Source of the DNA: Humibacillus sp.
GTDB taxonomy: Bacteria > Actinomycetota > Actinomycetes > Actinomycetales > Dermatophilaceae
Direction: 5' to 3'
NCBI GenBank assembly: GCA_030452985.1
Contig: JAKDLG010000039.1
Coordinates: 1 to 34,117 of the forward strand
DNA: 34,117 bases
Position numbers and translations under genes: made by a program
Part shown: positions 1 through 6,945 of the stretch, in pieces
How the letters are laid out: each line of letters opens with the position of its first letter
How positions within the stretch are numbered: the first letter of the stretch is position 1
The notes under the pieces: generated by a model
What the model was told of the DNA's origin: nothing
Seen by the model: only the letters and a program-made list of their open reading frames with translations
Database searches by the model: none

Positions 1-1197
1 TTGGACGCCGCTTCACCCTGCCCCCTTGACAAACCACCCATCCATATCAGGGCGTTGACGCTCACGCCCGGGTCGCCGGACGTGACGGTGCTCGACAAGG
101 AGTCGACGCCGGCTGCGCACCAGACCTCGCACAACAGCGGGGTCGTTCACGCTGGGCTCTACTACGCACCCGGTTCGGCGAAGGCTCGCCTCGTTCGCGC
201 CGGCGTCACCGCGCTGCGGGCGTACTGCCTCGACCGCGGCCTCCCCTACGACGAGGTGGGCAAGGTGCTCGTCGCGCTCGACAGCGACGACGAACACCGG
301 CTGCACGGCATCCAGGCCCGCGCCGAGGCGAACGGTGTACCGGGGATGCGTTGGCTCAGCCCCGGTCAGCTCCGCGAGGTCGAGCCCCATGTGGTGGGCC
401 GCGCGGCGCTGCACTCCCCCAGCACCGCGATCGTCGACTATGCGCAGATCACGGCCGCGATGCTGGCCGACGCGGTTGAGCGAACGGCAACGGTGACCAC
501 CGGGTTCGAGGTGACTTCGATCGACGTCGGTGAGCGCACGAGGGTAACCGCCGGCGACGGCCGCTCCGTCTCGGCTGACCTCGTTGTCGTCGCGGGCGGG
601 CTGAACGCCGATCGGTTGGCGGCCCTCGCCGGCGACTCGCCGTTTCCACGCATCGTGCCGTTTCGCGGGGAGTTCCACGAGCTGAGGCCGAGCGCGCGAC
701 ACCTGGTCTCGGGGTTGATCTATCCGGTGCCCGACCCTCGGTACCCGTTTCTGGGGGTGCACCTCACCAAGCGCGTCGACGGCTCCGTGCTGCTGGGCCC
801 GAATGCGGTGCTGGCCCTTTCGCGAGAGGGTTACCGGCTCCGCGACATCGACCGCAGACAGGTGCGAGAGCTGCTGGCGTTCAAAGGGTTTCGCAGCTTT
901 GCCAGAGCCAACGTGGCGACGGGCGCCAGCGAGGTCTGGGGCTCGTTCAACCGGCGCGCGTTCATTGCCCGGGCCCGCCGCTACGTGCCGGCGATCTCAC
1001 CGAGCGATGTGCGGCCTGGGCCCGCCGGGGTGCGGGCGCAGGCCATGGATGCCGACGGTTCGCTGGTCGACGACTTCCGGTTCAGCCGGGTCGGCAACGT
1101 GTTCAGCATTCGTAACGCTCCCTCCCCAGCGGCCACCGCCTCGCTCGCCATCGCCGACCGGATCGTCCGCGAGCTCGGCATGGAGCCGGCGCCGTAG
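1..1197 (+). CDS. lhgO: L-2-hydroxyglutarate oxidase (LhgO family), abnormal N-terminus
   Basis: This FAD-dependent enzyme oxidises L-2-hydroxyglutarate to 2-oxoglutarate and passes electrons to the respiratory chain. From about residue 18 the protein follows the family closely: TVLDKES (end of the FAD-binding beta-alpha-beta unit), HQTSHNSGVVHAGLYY, the PFRGEFHELRP and YPVPDPRYPFLGVHLT blocks, LLGPNAVLA, and the C-terminal GPAGVRAQAMD and NAPSPAATASLAIAD motifs. The expected GxGxxG dinucleotide-binding loop near residues 8-13 is absent: the first 17 codons, from a TTG at base 1, read as an unrelated Pro-rich segment, and neither other forward frame supplies the motif. The gene may be cut by the window edge, start upstream in altered sequence, or be 5'-damaged. 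The family call is firm; whether it is functional is doubtful. A strong hairpin follows the stop. Confidence 0.85.
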   Translation: MDAASPCPLDKPPIHIRALTLTPGSPDVTVLDKESTPAAHQTSHNSGVVHAGLYYAPGSAKARLVRAGVTALRAYCLDRGLPYDEVGKVLVALDSDDEHRLHGIQARAEANGVPGMRWLSPGQLREVEPHVVGRAALHSPSTAIVDYAQITAAMLADAVERTATVTTGFEVTSIDVGERTRVTAGDGRSVSADLVVVAGGLNADRLAALAGDSPFPRIVPFRGEFHELRPSARHLVSGLIYPVPDPRYPFLGVHLTKRVDGSVLLGPNAVLALSREGYRLRDIDRRQVRELLAFKGFRSFARANVATGASEVWGSFNRRAFIARARRYVPAISPSDVRPGPAGVRAQAMDADGSLVDDFRFSRVGNVFSIRNAPSPAATASLAIADRIVRELGMEPAP

Positions 1198-1206
1198 AAG
1201 CAACCA

Positions 1207-1243
1207 GAGGCGCCGAGGGCCGGATGCCGGCCGCCGGCGCCTC
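1207..1243. terminator. Strong bidirectional hairpin terminator
   Basis: A perfect 9-bp outer stem (GAGGCGCCG at 1207-1215 with CGGCGCCTC at 1235-1243) encloses a second perfect stem, GGCCGG (1218-1223) with CCGGCC (1227-1232), and a 3-nt loop. It lies between the convergent lhgO-like gene and the FMN reductase gene, so it can end transcription from both sides. There is no clear T tract, as is common in high-GC actinobacteria. Confidence 0.75.
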
Positions 1244-1260
1244 ACGGATGGCGTCCTCAC

Positions 1261-1881
1261 TCAGGCGCGTGAGGATCCCTGGAGCAACGTCGCGAAGGGT
1301 GTCACCTCGTCGAAGGGGTCGGGCAGGCGAGTCTTCGACGTGCCGGTGATGAGCCCCGCGAACGAGCGGCCGGCCCGCGTGATGCGCTCACCGAGCAGAC
1401 CGGCATCCGCACTGCCCCAGTCGTCGGAGGCCGCGAACACCCCGACCGGGGCCACGAGCGCCCCCAGGTGGGCGAACAGCGGACGCAAAGCGTGCTCGAT
1501 AGCCAGCGAGTGACGGGCGGTTCCGCCCGTGGCCCCGAGCAGCACCGGGGTGTCGCGCAGCGCGTCGGTGGGCAGCACGTCGATGAGCATCTTGAACAGC
1601 CCACTGAAGGAGGCGGCATAGATCGGGGTCACGACGATGACGGCATCCGCCTCGGCGATCGCATCGAGACGCACCTGCAGCTCGGGTGAGGCGAACCCGG
1701 TGAGCACGTGGTTGGTCAGGTCGTGCGCGACGTCACGGACCTCCACGACCTCCACCACAACCTCGTCGTTGGTCTCGCGCAGGGACCGCACGACCGCGTC
1801 GGTGAGGCGGTCGGCGAGCAGTCGCGTCGACGAGGGCTGGGTGAGGCCGGCGGTGATGACGGCGAGGTGTGAGGTGGTCAT
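1261..1881 (-). CDS. LLM-partnered FMN reductase, CE1759 family
   Basis: This is a 206-aa flavodoxin-like NAD(P)H:FMN reductase of the type encoded beside luciferase-like monooxygenases; it would supply reduced FMN to its partner. The N-terminal strand and phosphate loop (LAVITAGLTQPSSTRLLADRL) and the PIYAASFSGLFKMLIDVLP block, which builds the flavin site in NADPH-dependent FMN reductases, are both present, followed by the LLGATGGTARHSL segment. Its ATG overlaps the TGA of the upstream monooxygenase gene (ATGA, 1878-1881), so the two are almost certainly translationally coupled. The pairing follows the Corynebacterium efficiens CE1758/CE1759 family definition. The substrate of the pair is unknown. 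Confidence 0.9.
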   Translation of the reverse strand: MTTSHLAVITAGLTQPSSTRLLADRLTDAVVRSLRETNDEVVVEVVEVRDVAHDLTNHVLTGFASPELQVRLDAIAEADAVIVVTPIYAASFSGLFKMLIDVLPTDALRDTPVLLGATGGTARHSLAIEHALRPLFAHLGALVAPVGVFAASDDWGSADAGLLGERITRAGRSFAGLITGTSKTRLPDPFDEVTPFATLLQGSSRA

Positions 1882-2981
1882 CGGGCGTTCTCCTTCACAG
1901 GTTCAGAGCTGCTGGCAGCGGCGAGCAACGTGGTGTGAGTAGGTGCCTCGGGCACATGAGCCGGCCGGAGGGCGTCGAACTCCTTGCGGAGCACCGGCAC
2001 GACCTCCTCGCCGAGCAGGTCGAGCTGCTCGAGCACGGTCGGCAGGGGCAAACCGGCGTGGTCGACCAGCCAGAGCTGGCGCTGGTAGTCACCGGCGTAC
2101 TCGCGGAAGCCGAGCGTGCGTTCGATGACCTCCTGCGGGCTGCCGACGGTGAGCGGAGTCTGGCTGGTGAACTCCTCGAGCGAGGGCCCGTGGCCGTAGA
2201 CCGGGGCGTTGTCGAAGTAGGGGCGGAAGTCGCGAACCGCGTCCTGGCTGTTCTTGCGCATGAACACCTGGCCACCGAGGCCGACGATGGCCTGGTCGGC
2301 GCTGCCGTGGCCGTAGTGCTCGAAGCGCCTGCGGTACAGGGCAACCATCTGCTTCGTGTGGCTGGCGGGCCAGAAGATGTGGTTAGAGAAGAAGCCGTCG
2401 CCGTAGTAGGCGGCCTGCTCCGCGATCTCGGGGCTGCGGATCGAGCCGTGCCACACGAACGGCGGGATGCCGTCGAGCGGGCGCGGCGTGGCGGTGAAGC
2501 CCTGCAGCGGGGTGCGGAACTGCCCGCTCCAGTTGACGACGTCCTCGCGCCACAGCTGGTGCAGCAGCGCGTAGTTCTCGATCGCGAGCGGGATGCCGTC
2601 GCGGATGTCCTTGCCGAACCAGGGGTAGACCGGGCCGGTGTTGCCGCGACCCATCATCAGGTCGATCCGCCCGTTGCTGAGGTGCTGCAGCGTCGCGTAG
2701 TCCTCGGCGATGCGTACCGGGTCGGTCGTGGTGATGAGCGTGGTCGAGGTCGACAGCAGGATCCGCTCGGTCTGCGCCGCGATGTAGGCCAGGGTCGTCG
2801 TGGGCGCCGACGGCACGAACGGCGGGTTGTGGTGCTCTCCCGTTGCGAAGACGTCGAGGCCGACCTCTTCGGCCTTCCTGGCGATCGCTACCGTGGCAGC
2901 GATGCGCTCGTGCTCGGTGGGCGTGGTTCCGGTGGTGGGGTCCGTGGTCACGTCGCCGACCGTGAAGATGCCGAACTGCAT
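1878..2981 (-). CDS. LLM class FMN-dependent monooxygenase, CE1758 family
   Basis: This 367-aa TIM-barrel flavoprotein of the bacterial luciferase-like monooxygenase superfamily would use FMNH2 and O2 to oxidise an unidentified substrate. It starts MQFGIFTVGDV and shows the family blocks EVGLDVFATGEHHNPPF, LSTSTTLITTTDPVRIAEDY, NGRIDLMMGRGN and WHGSIRSPEIAEQAAYYGDG. The reading frame is open for another 84 codons upstream, but the ATG at 2981 is preferred: AGGAG lies 9 nt upstream and the product then begins where the family does. The gene overlaps the FMN reductase gene by 4 nt. A palindrome about 20 nt upstream of the start may be an operator. Pairs of this type are often linked to oxidation of xenobiotics or sulfur compounds, but nothing here fixes the role. 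Confidence 0.9.
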   Translation of the reverse strand: MQFGIFTVGDVTTDPTTGTTPTEHERIAATVAIARKAEEVGLDVFATGEHHNPPFVPSAPTTTLAYIAAQTERILLSTSTTLITTTDPVRIAEDYATLQHLSNGRIDLMMGRGNTGPVYPWFGKDIRDGIPLAIENYALLHQLWREDVVNWSGQFRTPLQGFTATPRPLDGIPPFVWHGSIRSPEIAEQAAYYGDGFFSNHIFWPASHTKQMVALYRRRFEHYGHGSADQAIVGLGGQVFMRKNSQDAVRDFRPYFDNAPVYGHGPSLEEFTSQTPLTVGSPQEVIERTLGFREYAGDYQRQLWLVDHAGLPLPTVLEQLDLLGEEVVPVLRKEFDALRPAHVPEAPTHTTLLAAASSSEPVKENAR

Positions 2982-2997
2982 GTCTCTCAGCTCCTGT

Positions 2998-3015
2998 TTG
3001 ATTGAGAATTCAACC
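2998..3015 (-). promoter_or_regulatory. Imperfect palindrome, candidate operator of the LLM/FMN reductase operon
   Basis: On the minus strand the site reads GGTTGA-ATTC-TCAATC, an inverted repeat with one mismatch in 6-bp arms and a GAATTC-containing centre. It lies between the monooxygenase start and an AT-rich stretch (TTATATGG on the minus strand) that could be the -10 region. TTGA/TCAA half-sites are common for MarR- and TetR-type repressors. No regulator gene is adjacent, so the call is inference. Confidence 0.4.
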
Positions 3016-3126
3016 ATATAACCCAACGACGCAGCTGTGCATTCCCGGCCCGTAGACAGCCGACACCGTGCTCCGATGGCCAGCAGGGGCGGCAGCGGCT
3101 GGGCTCGCTTCTGGCAAGGTGTCCCC

Positions 3127-3603
3127 ATGTCAGTCATGCACCCTCTTGCGACCGCCGTCTGGCGACGCATCGGCGGACGGTGGCAGTGGCGGTTGCTGCG
3201 CTGGCGGGAAGCGACCTTCCTCGTGGGTCTCACCGGCGTCGTGATCGACGACGACGGGCGCGTGCTCGTGCAGGTGCACCGCTACTGGATGGGCAACCCC
3301 TGCGGTCTGCCATCGGGCTGGGCCGGCATCGGAGAGACGTGGGAGCAGGGGCTGACCCGTGAGGTGCGCGAGGAGACCGGCCTCACGGTGACTGACGTGC
3401 GGGTCGTGCGCGTGGCCCCGGTACCCACCGCCCGGAGTGGCCCCCGCATCGAGGTGCTGCTCGCGGCCCGCGTCCCGGCGCCCGCGGTTCCCCGGCCCGA
3501 CGGCACCGAGGTGCTCGCGGCCGAGTTCGTCGACCTGGCCGAGGCGCGCCGTCGGCTCCGCCCGGAACACCTGGGGCTGATCGACCTTGCTGTGACCTCC
3601 TGA
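3127..3603 (+). CDS. Nudix hydrolase
   Basis: This 158-aa protein has a complete Nudix box, G-x5-E-x7-RE-V-x-EE-x-GL, at residues 64-86 (GWAGIGETWEQ then REVREETGL). It should hydrolyse a nucleoside diphosphate linked to another moiety; the sequence does not show which. The segment before the domain (residues 8-28) is Trp/Arg-rich and may be a short amphipathic or membrane-near helix. The frame is open further upstream, but the ATG at 3127 has AAGG 8 nt before it and gives a normal family length. The rRNA methyltransferase gene follows after 20 nt, so the two may be co-transcribed. Confidence 0.88.
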   Translation: MSVMHPLATAVWRRIGGRWQWRLLRWREATFLVGLTGVVIDDDGRVLVQVHRYWMGNPCGLPSGWAGIGETWEQGLTREVREETGLTVTDVRVVRVAPVPTARSGPRIEVLLAARVPAPAVPRPDGTEVLAAEFVDLAEARRRLRPEHLGLIDLAVTS

Positions 3604-3623
3604 CCCTGTGACATCCTGACGCG

Positions 3624-4379
3624 GTGAGCGCCGAGATCTCGCCGAAGGACCGGTTCATCACCGTCTACGGCCGCAACCCCGTGCACGAGGTGCTGCGCGA
3701 CGGTGACCTGCACGTCGACAAGATCGTGATCGCCGAGGGCGCGCACGGCGCCGGCATCCGGGAGATCCGGCAGGCGGCCCGCCGTCGGGGCATCGAGGTG
3801 CAGCAGGCGAGCGCCGAACGGGTCAAGAAGCTGGCCGGCAACGGGCGCCAGGACCAAGGCGTCTTCGCCGACGTGGTGGCCCCCCGGATGCTGCCTCTCG
3901 ACGTCGCCCTCGAGCAGCAGATGATGCGCACGGCGCTCGTGCTCGACGGCATCACGACGCCGGCCAACGTCGGCATGATCCTGCGATCGGCCACGGCCGC
4001 CGGCATCGACGGCATCGTCGTGCCACGCCGGGGCGTGGCGTCGCTCGACCCGCTGGTGGTCAAGGCCTCGGCCGGCGTGGCTTTTCGGGCCCCCATCGTC
4101 AAGGCCTTCACCGCCGCGGAGGCCGTGGCCGCCCTCAAGGCCAACGGGTTTCACATCGTCGGGCTCGACGCCTCGGGCGACGACGACCTGTTCTCGGCGC
4201 ACCTGCCCGAGCCGGTGGCGTTCGTGCTGGGCAGTGAGAGCGAAGGGCTGGGCCCCGAGGTGGCGGCCCTCGTCGACACCTGGGTGTCGATCCCGATGGC
4301 CGCCGGGGTCGAGTCGCTCAACGTGTCGGCGGCCGCCGCCGTCGTGTGCTTCGAGCTGGTGCGCCGGGCGCGGCTCTGA
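3624..4379 (+). CDS. SpoU/TrmH family RNA 2'-O-methyltransferase (RlmB-like)
   Basis: This 251-aa protein transfers a methyl group from SAM to a ribose 2'-OH in RNA. An N-terminal RNA-binding substrate domain (YGRNPVHEVL... RGIEVQQAS.. KKLAGNGRQDQGVFADV, residues 14-85) is followed by a SPOUT domain with all three knot motifs: motif 1 LDGITTPANVGMILRSA (107-123, with the catalytic Arg 121), motif 2 FVLGSESEGLG (200-210) and motif 3 SIPMAAGVESLNVSAAAAV (222-240). This layout fits RlmB, which makes Gm2251 in 23S rRNA, or a related actinobacterial enzyme such as TsnR. It uses a GTG start at 3624, close behind the Nudix gene. Confidence 0.88.
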   Translation: MSAEISPKDRFITVYGRNPVHEVLRDGDLHVDKIVIAEGAHGAGIREIRQAARRRGIEVQQASAERVKKLAGNGRQDQGVFADVVAPRMLPLDVALEQQMMRTALVLDGITTPANVGMILRSATAAGIDGIVVPRRGVASLDPLVVKASAGVAFRAPIVKAFTAAEAVAALKANGFHIVGLDASGDDDLFSAHLPEPVAFVLGSESEGLGPEVAALVDTWVSIPMAAGVESLNVSAAAAVVCFELVRRARL

Positions 4380-4446
4380 CCGATCCGCGCCGGCCCGGTT
4401 GACGGGTGGGGGTCAGCACCGTCTCGTTACCCCCGCCGCGCTCCGC

Positions 4447-4511
4447 AACACACGGAGCAGTCCTCAACCCACCGGGCAGCTACTCGGTGTGTTCTGATTA
4501 CTCGGTGTGTT
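4447..4511. repeat. Two 13-bp direct repeats plus an inverted partner in a convergent intergenic gap
   Basis: TACTCGGTGTGTT occurs at 4481-4493 and again at 4499-4511, an 18-bp period. Upstream, AACACACGGAG (4447-4457) is the reverse complement of the CTCGGTGTGTT core with one mismatch. The upstream arm could pair with either downstream copy to form alternative hairpins. The element sits in the 177-bp gap between the convergent rRNA methyltransferase and PhzF genes, so a terminator role for both is the simplest reading. Confidence 0.55.
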
Positions 4512-4556
4512 GGTAAGGGGGCTCGGGCCCAGGAGGCGCGGAGGGCGAGGTGCGGC

Positions 4557-5450
4557 TCAGGGAACGTGCATGGTGCCGGCGCCGACCTCGACCACCCGGC
4601 CCGACACATGGATGCCGCCATCGTCGTCGATGGTCAGCACCAGTCGCGACGGCCGACCGACCGCCGCGCCCTGCGACACCTCAAGGCGGATGCCGCGCGC
4701 TCCCTCTGCGATGAGCCAACCGCCGAGGTTGGAGCAGGCCGACCCGGTGGCGGGGTCTTCGTCGAGCGAGCCACCGCCGGCCGCGAAGAGGCGAGCTTCG
4801 ATGCTCGCCTCGCCCGTGTAGGCCCAGACGTACACGTGCGGTGCCGGACCGACATCACCGAGGTGCTGGTACAGCAGCGCGATGTCGGGCGAGCAGGCCC
4901 GCACCGCGTCGGCGCTCTCGAGCCGAACGATGGCCTGCTCGATCCCCACGTTCACCAGCCGGGTCCCACCGGCCGCGACCGCCTCCACCGGTAGCCCCAA
5001 CGTGTGGGCCAGGTCGTCACGGGTCACTGCGGGGGTGCGAAAGCTCGGGGTGCCCGCGCTCAGTCGCCAGGTCTGGCCGACCCGGCACACCGGGATCCGC
5101 CCTGCCGGCATCGAGAGCGAGACGGCATCGGGCAGGGCAGCATTCGAACCCGGCTCTGCCGAGTCGCCCAACTTGCCGATCAGGCCGGCCACCACGTGCG
5201 CCGTGCCGAGAGTGGGGTGACCGGCGAAGGGCATCTCGTACGACGGAGTGAAGATGCGCACGTCGGCCGAGCGGTTCTGCGCGTCCACCGCCGTGACGAA
5301 GGTCGTCTCACTCAGGTTCAGCTGCCTGGCCCACGACTGCATCTGGGCACCCGACAGCTCTGCGGCATCCGGGAAGACGGCGAGGGGGTTGCCTGAGAAC
5401 GGGTCACCCTCGACGCCGAAGACGTTGAGCAGGCGGAACGGCAGGTCCAT
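4557..5450 (-). CDS. PhzF family isomerase
   Basis: This 297-aa protein has the two-lobed PhzF fold, related to diaminopimelate epimerase but cofactor-free. The N-terminal lobe carries LNVFGVEGDPFSGNPLAVF, then QLNLSETTFV (residues 43-52), where Glu 48 matches the catalytic acid of PhzF, and EMPFAGHPTLGTAHVV. The C-terminal lobe carries AAGGGSLDEDPATGSACSN, the second conserved loop. No other phenazine biosynthesis gene is nearby, so this is a stand-alone family member of unknown substrate, and a phenazine role should not be assumed. The ATG at 5450 matches the family start (MDLPFRLLNVF). Confidence 0.88.
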   Translation of the reverse strand: MDLPFRLLNVFGVEGDPFSGNPLAVFPDAAELSGAQMQSWARQLNLSETTFVTAVDAQNRSADVRIFTPSYEMPFAGHPTLGTAHVVAGLIGKLGDSAEPGSNAALPDAVSLSMPAGRIPVCRVGQTWRLSAGTPSFRTPAVTRDDLAHTLGLPVEAVAAGGTRLVNVGIEQAIVRLESADAVRACSPDIALLYQHLGDVGPAPHVYVWAYTGEASIEARLFAAGGGSLDEDPATGSACSNLGGWLIAEGARGIRLEVSQGAAVGRPSRLVLTIDDDGGIHVSGRVVEVGAGTMHVP

Positions 5451-5560
5451 GACGTCAGTGTGCCTGCTCGACTCACGATGTCGGTCGCCCCAACTCCTTT
5501 GACCGTCCTGAACGCACGGGAGGACAGTGCAGTCAGCCAGCCTGTCGGTAGGGAGCGGCT

Positions 5561-6168
5561 ATGCGCGTGGTTCGGGCCAAGCAGGTCTTCGACGGTGAGC
5601 ATTTCATCGGCGCGGCCGACGTTGTCATCGACGGCACGCGCACGGCCGAGGCGGGGTGGCCGCCGCGGTGGAGGCACGGGTCGACTCCATCGAGCACTGC
5701 TCGTTCATGACCGACGAGGGGGTGGACCAGGGCGAGCTCGTCGCGGTCGTGGCGGCATCCGGCATCACGCTGTCGATCACGGCTGGCATCGCGCCCGGCC
5801 CGGCCGACCCGATCGTGGCGGCACGCCTTCCTGCGCTCGTCGCACACGTGCGACGACTGCGCGACGCGGGGGCCCGGTGCGTCATGTCGACCGACACCGG
5901 TATCTCCCTGACGAAGTCGCACGACTGCCTCGTCTACGTCGTTGCCCAAGCCGTCCAGCTCCTCGGGATGCCCGTCGAGCGGGCACTCGCGACGTGCACG
6001 TCGCTCGCCGCGGACGCGCTCGGAATCGAGTGGCAGGCCGGACGAGTGTGCCCGGGTCTTCTTGCGGACCTGCTCGTCGTCGATGGTCTCGTCGAGACCG
6101 ACCCCGACGCGATCCGGAGTCCTCTTCTCGTGCTGAGGGGCGGGGTCGACGTCGGGAGACACGGCTGA
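5561..6168 (+). pseudogene. Metal-dependent amidohydrolase pseudogene with an internal deletion
   Basis: The remnant has a GGGAG ribosome site and an ATG at 5561 that encodes the normal family N-terminus (MRVVRAKQVFDGEHFIGAADVVIDG). At about 5633-5643 the sequence jumps, in a different frame, to a segment well inside the catalytic barrel: HAHGRGGVAAAVEA, then VDSIEHCSFMTDEGV, STDTGISLTKSHD and the C-terminal ADALGIEWQAGRVCPGLLADLLVVDG. The first frame stops at 5708-5710; the second runs to 6168. The region between, which should hold the first HxH metal motif and the first barrel strands (roughly 150-170 codons), is missing. Both a deletion and a frameshift are therefore seen, and no active enzyme can be made. 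The original family resembles the imidazolonepropionase-like / Xaa-Pro dipeptidase amidohydrolases. Confidence 0.88.
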
Positions 6169-6247
6169 CCCGTGCTGGACGGGCCCGTTCAGAGCGGCTG
6201 GTCAGTCTGACGTCGCCCGCACGGCGCGCGACCACTAGATTGACGAC

Positions 6248-6877
6248 ATGGCCAAACCCGACGGCGTCGTTCCCGGCAACATTTACCTCTTTCGGCACGG
6301 CGAGACGGAGTGGTCGCTGAGCGGTCAACACACCGGTACCACCGACCTGCCGTTACTGCCGGAGGGCGAGCAGGCGGCGCGTGAGCTCGCCGACGTGCTG
6401 AAGAGCCATCACTTCGAGCGCGTGCTCGTCTCACCGCTGCAGCGCGCCAAACGCACTGCCGAGCTGGCGGGGCTGGGTGACTTCGAGGTCGAGCCGCTGC
6501 TTCGCGAGTGGGACTACGGCGCGTACGAGGGCATCACCACCAAGGAGATCAGCGCCAGGATCGGTCACCCGTGGGAGGTTTTCGTCGACGGCGTCGAAGC
6601 CGGAGACACCCCTGGCGAGACCATCGACGAGGTGAGCCACCGGGGGCAGCAGGTGATCGACAAGGTGTGGCCCGATCTGTCGAAGGGCGATGTCGCCCTC
6701 TTCGGTCACGGCCACTCGCTGCGGGTGCTCACGGCCGCCTATCTGCGGATCGGCCCGCGGTTCGGCAGCCAGCTCATTCTGGATGCCGGGTCGATGAGCG
6801 TGCTGACACACCACCGGAACACCCGGTGCATCGGCATGTTCAACCTTTCGCCATGGCGCCTCATGCAGGACTTCTGA
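6248..6877 (+). CDS. Histidine phosphatase family protein (phosphoglycerate mutase-like)
   Basis: This 209-aa protein has the RHG signature LFRHGETEWS at residues 14-23, where His 17 is the phosphoacceptor. The second conserved Arg lies in SPLQRAKRTAE (about 66), the proton-donor Glu in LLREWDYGAYEG (87), and the second catalytic His in LFGHGHSLRVL. It should be a soluble phosphatase or mutase acting on a small phosphorylated metabolite; the sequence does not separate acid phosphatase, cobalamin-pathway or sugar-phosphate activity. It starts at ATG 6248 and is followed at once by a terminator hairpin shared with the convergent ligase gene. Confidence 0.88.
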   Translation: MAKPDGVVPGNIYLFRHGETEWSLSGQHTGTTDLPLLPEGEQAARELADVLKSHHFERVLVSPLQRAKRTAELAGLGDFEVEPLLREWDYGAYEGITTKEISARIGHPWEVFVDGVEAGDTPGETIDEVSHRGQQVIDKVWPDLSKGDVALFGHGHSLRVLTAAYLRIGPRFGSQLILDAGSMSVLTHHRNTRCIGMFNLSPWRLMQDF

Positions 6878-6898
6878 GCCGCGCGATGTGACGCCGAA

Positions 6899-6930
6899 GC
6901 GGGCTCGGTTCTGCCCGGGGCTGAGCCCGC
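6899..6930. terminator. Bidirectional terminator hairpin
   Basis: GCGGGCTC (6899-6906) pairs perfectly with GAGCCCGC (6923-6930) around a 16-nt loop. It lies in the 68-bp gap between the histidine phosphatase (plus) and the glutamate-cysteine ligase family gene (minus), which converge here. Confidence 0.65.
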
Positions 6931-6945
6931 TGGCTGAATCCGGTT

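Noticed and set aside
26-50. TTGACA followed by an AT-richer stretch as a promoter inside the first gene
   Set aside because: No -10 hexamer occurs at 16-18 bp spacing; it lies in the abnormal 5' segment and may be chance.
4557-5450. Phenazine biosynthesis locus
   Set aside because: Only a stand-alone PhzF-family protein is present; no other phz gene is nearby, and the family is widespread outside phenazine producers.
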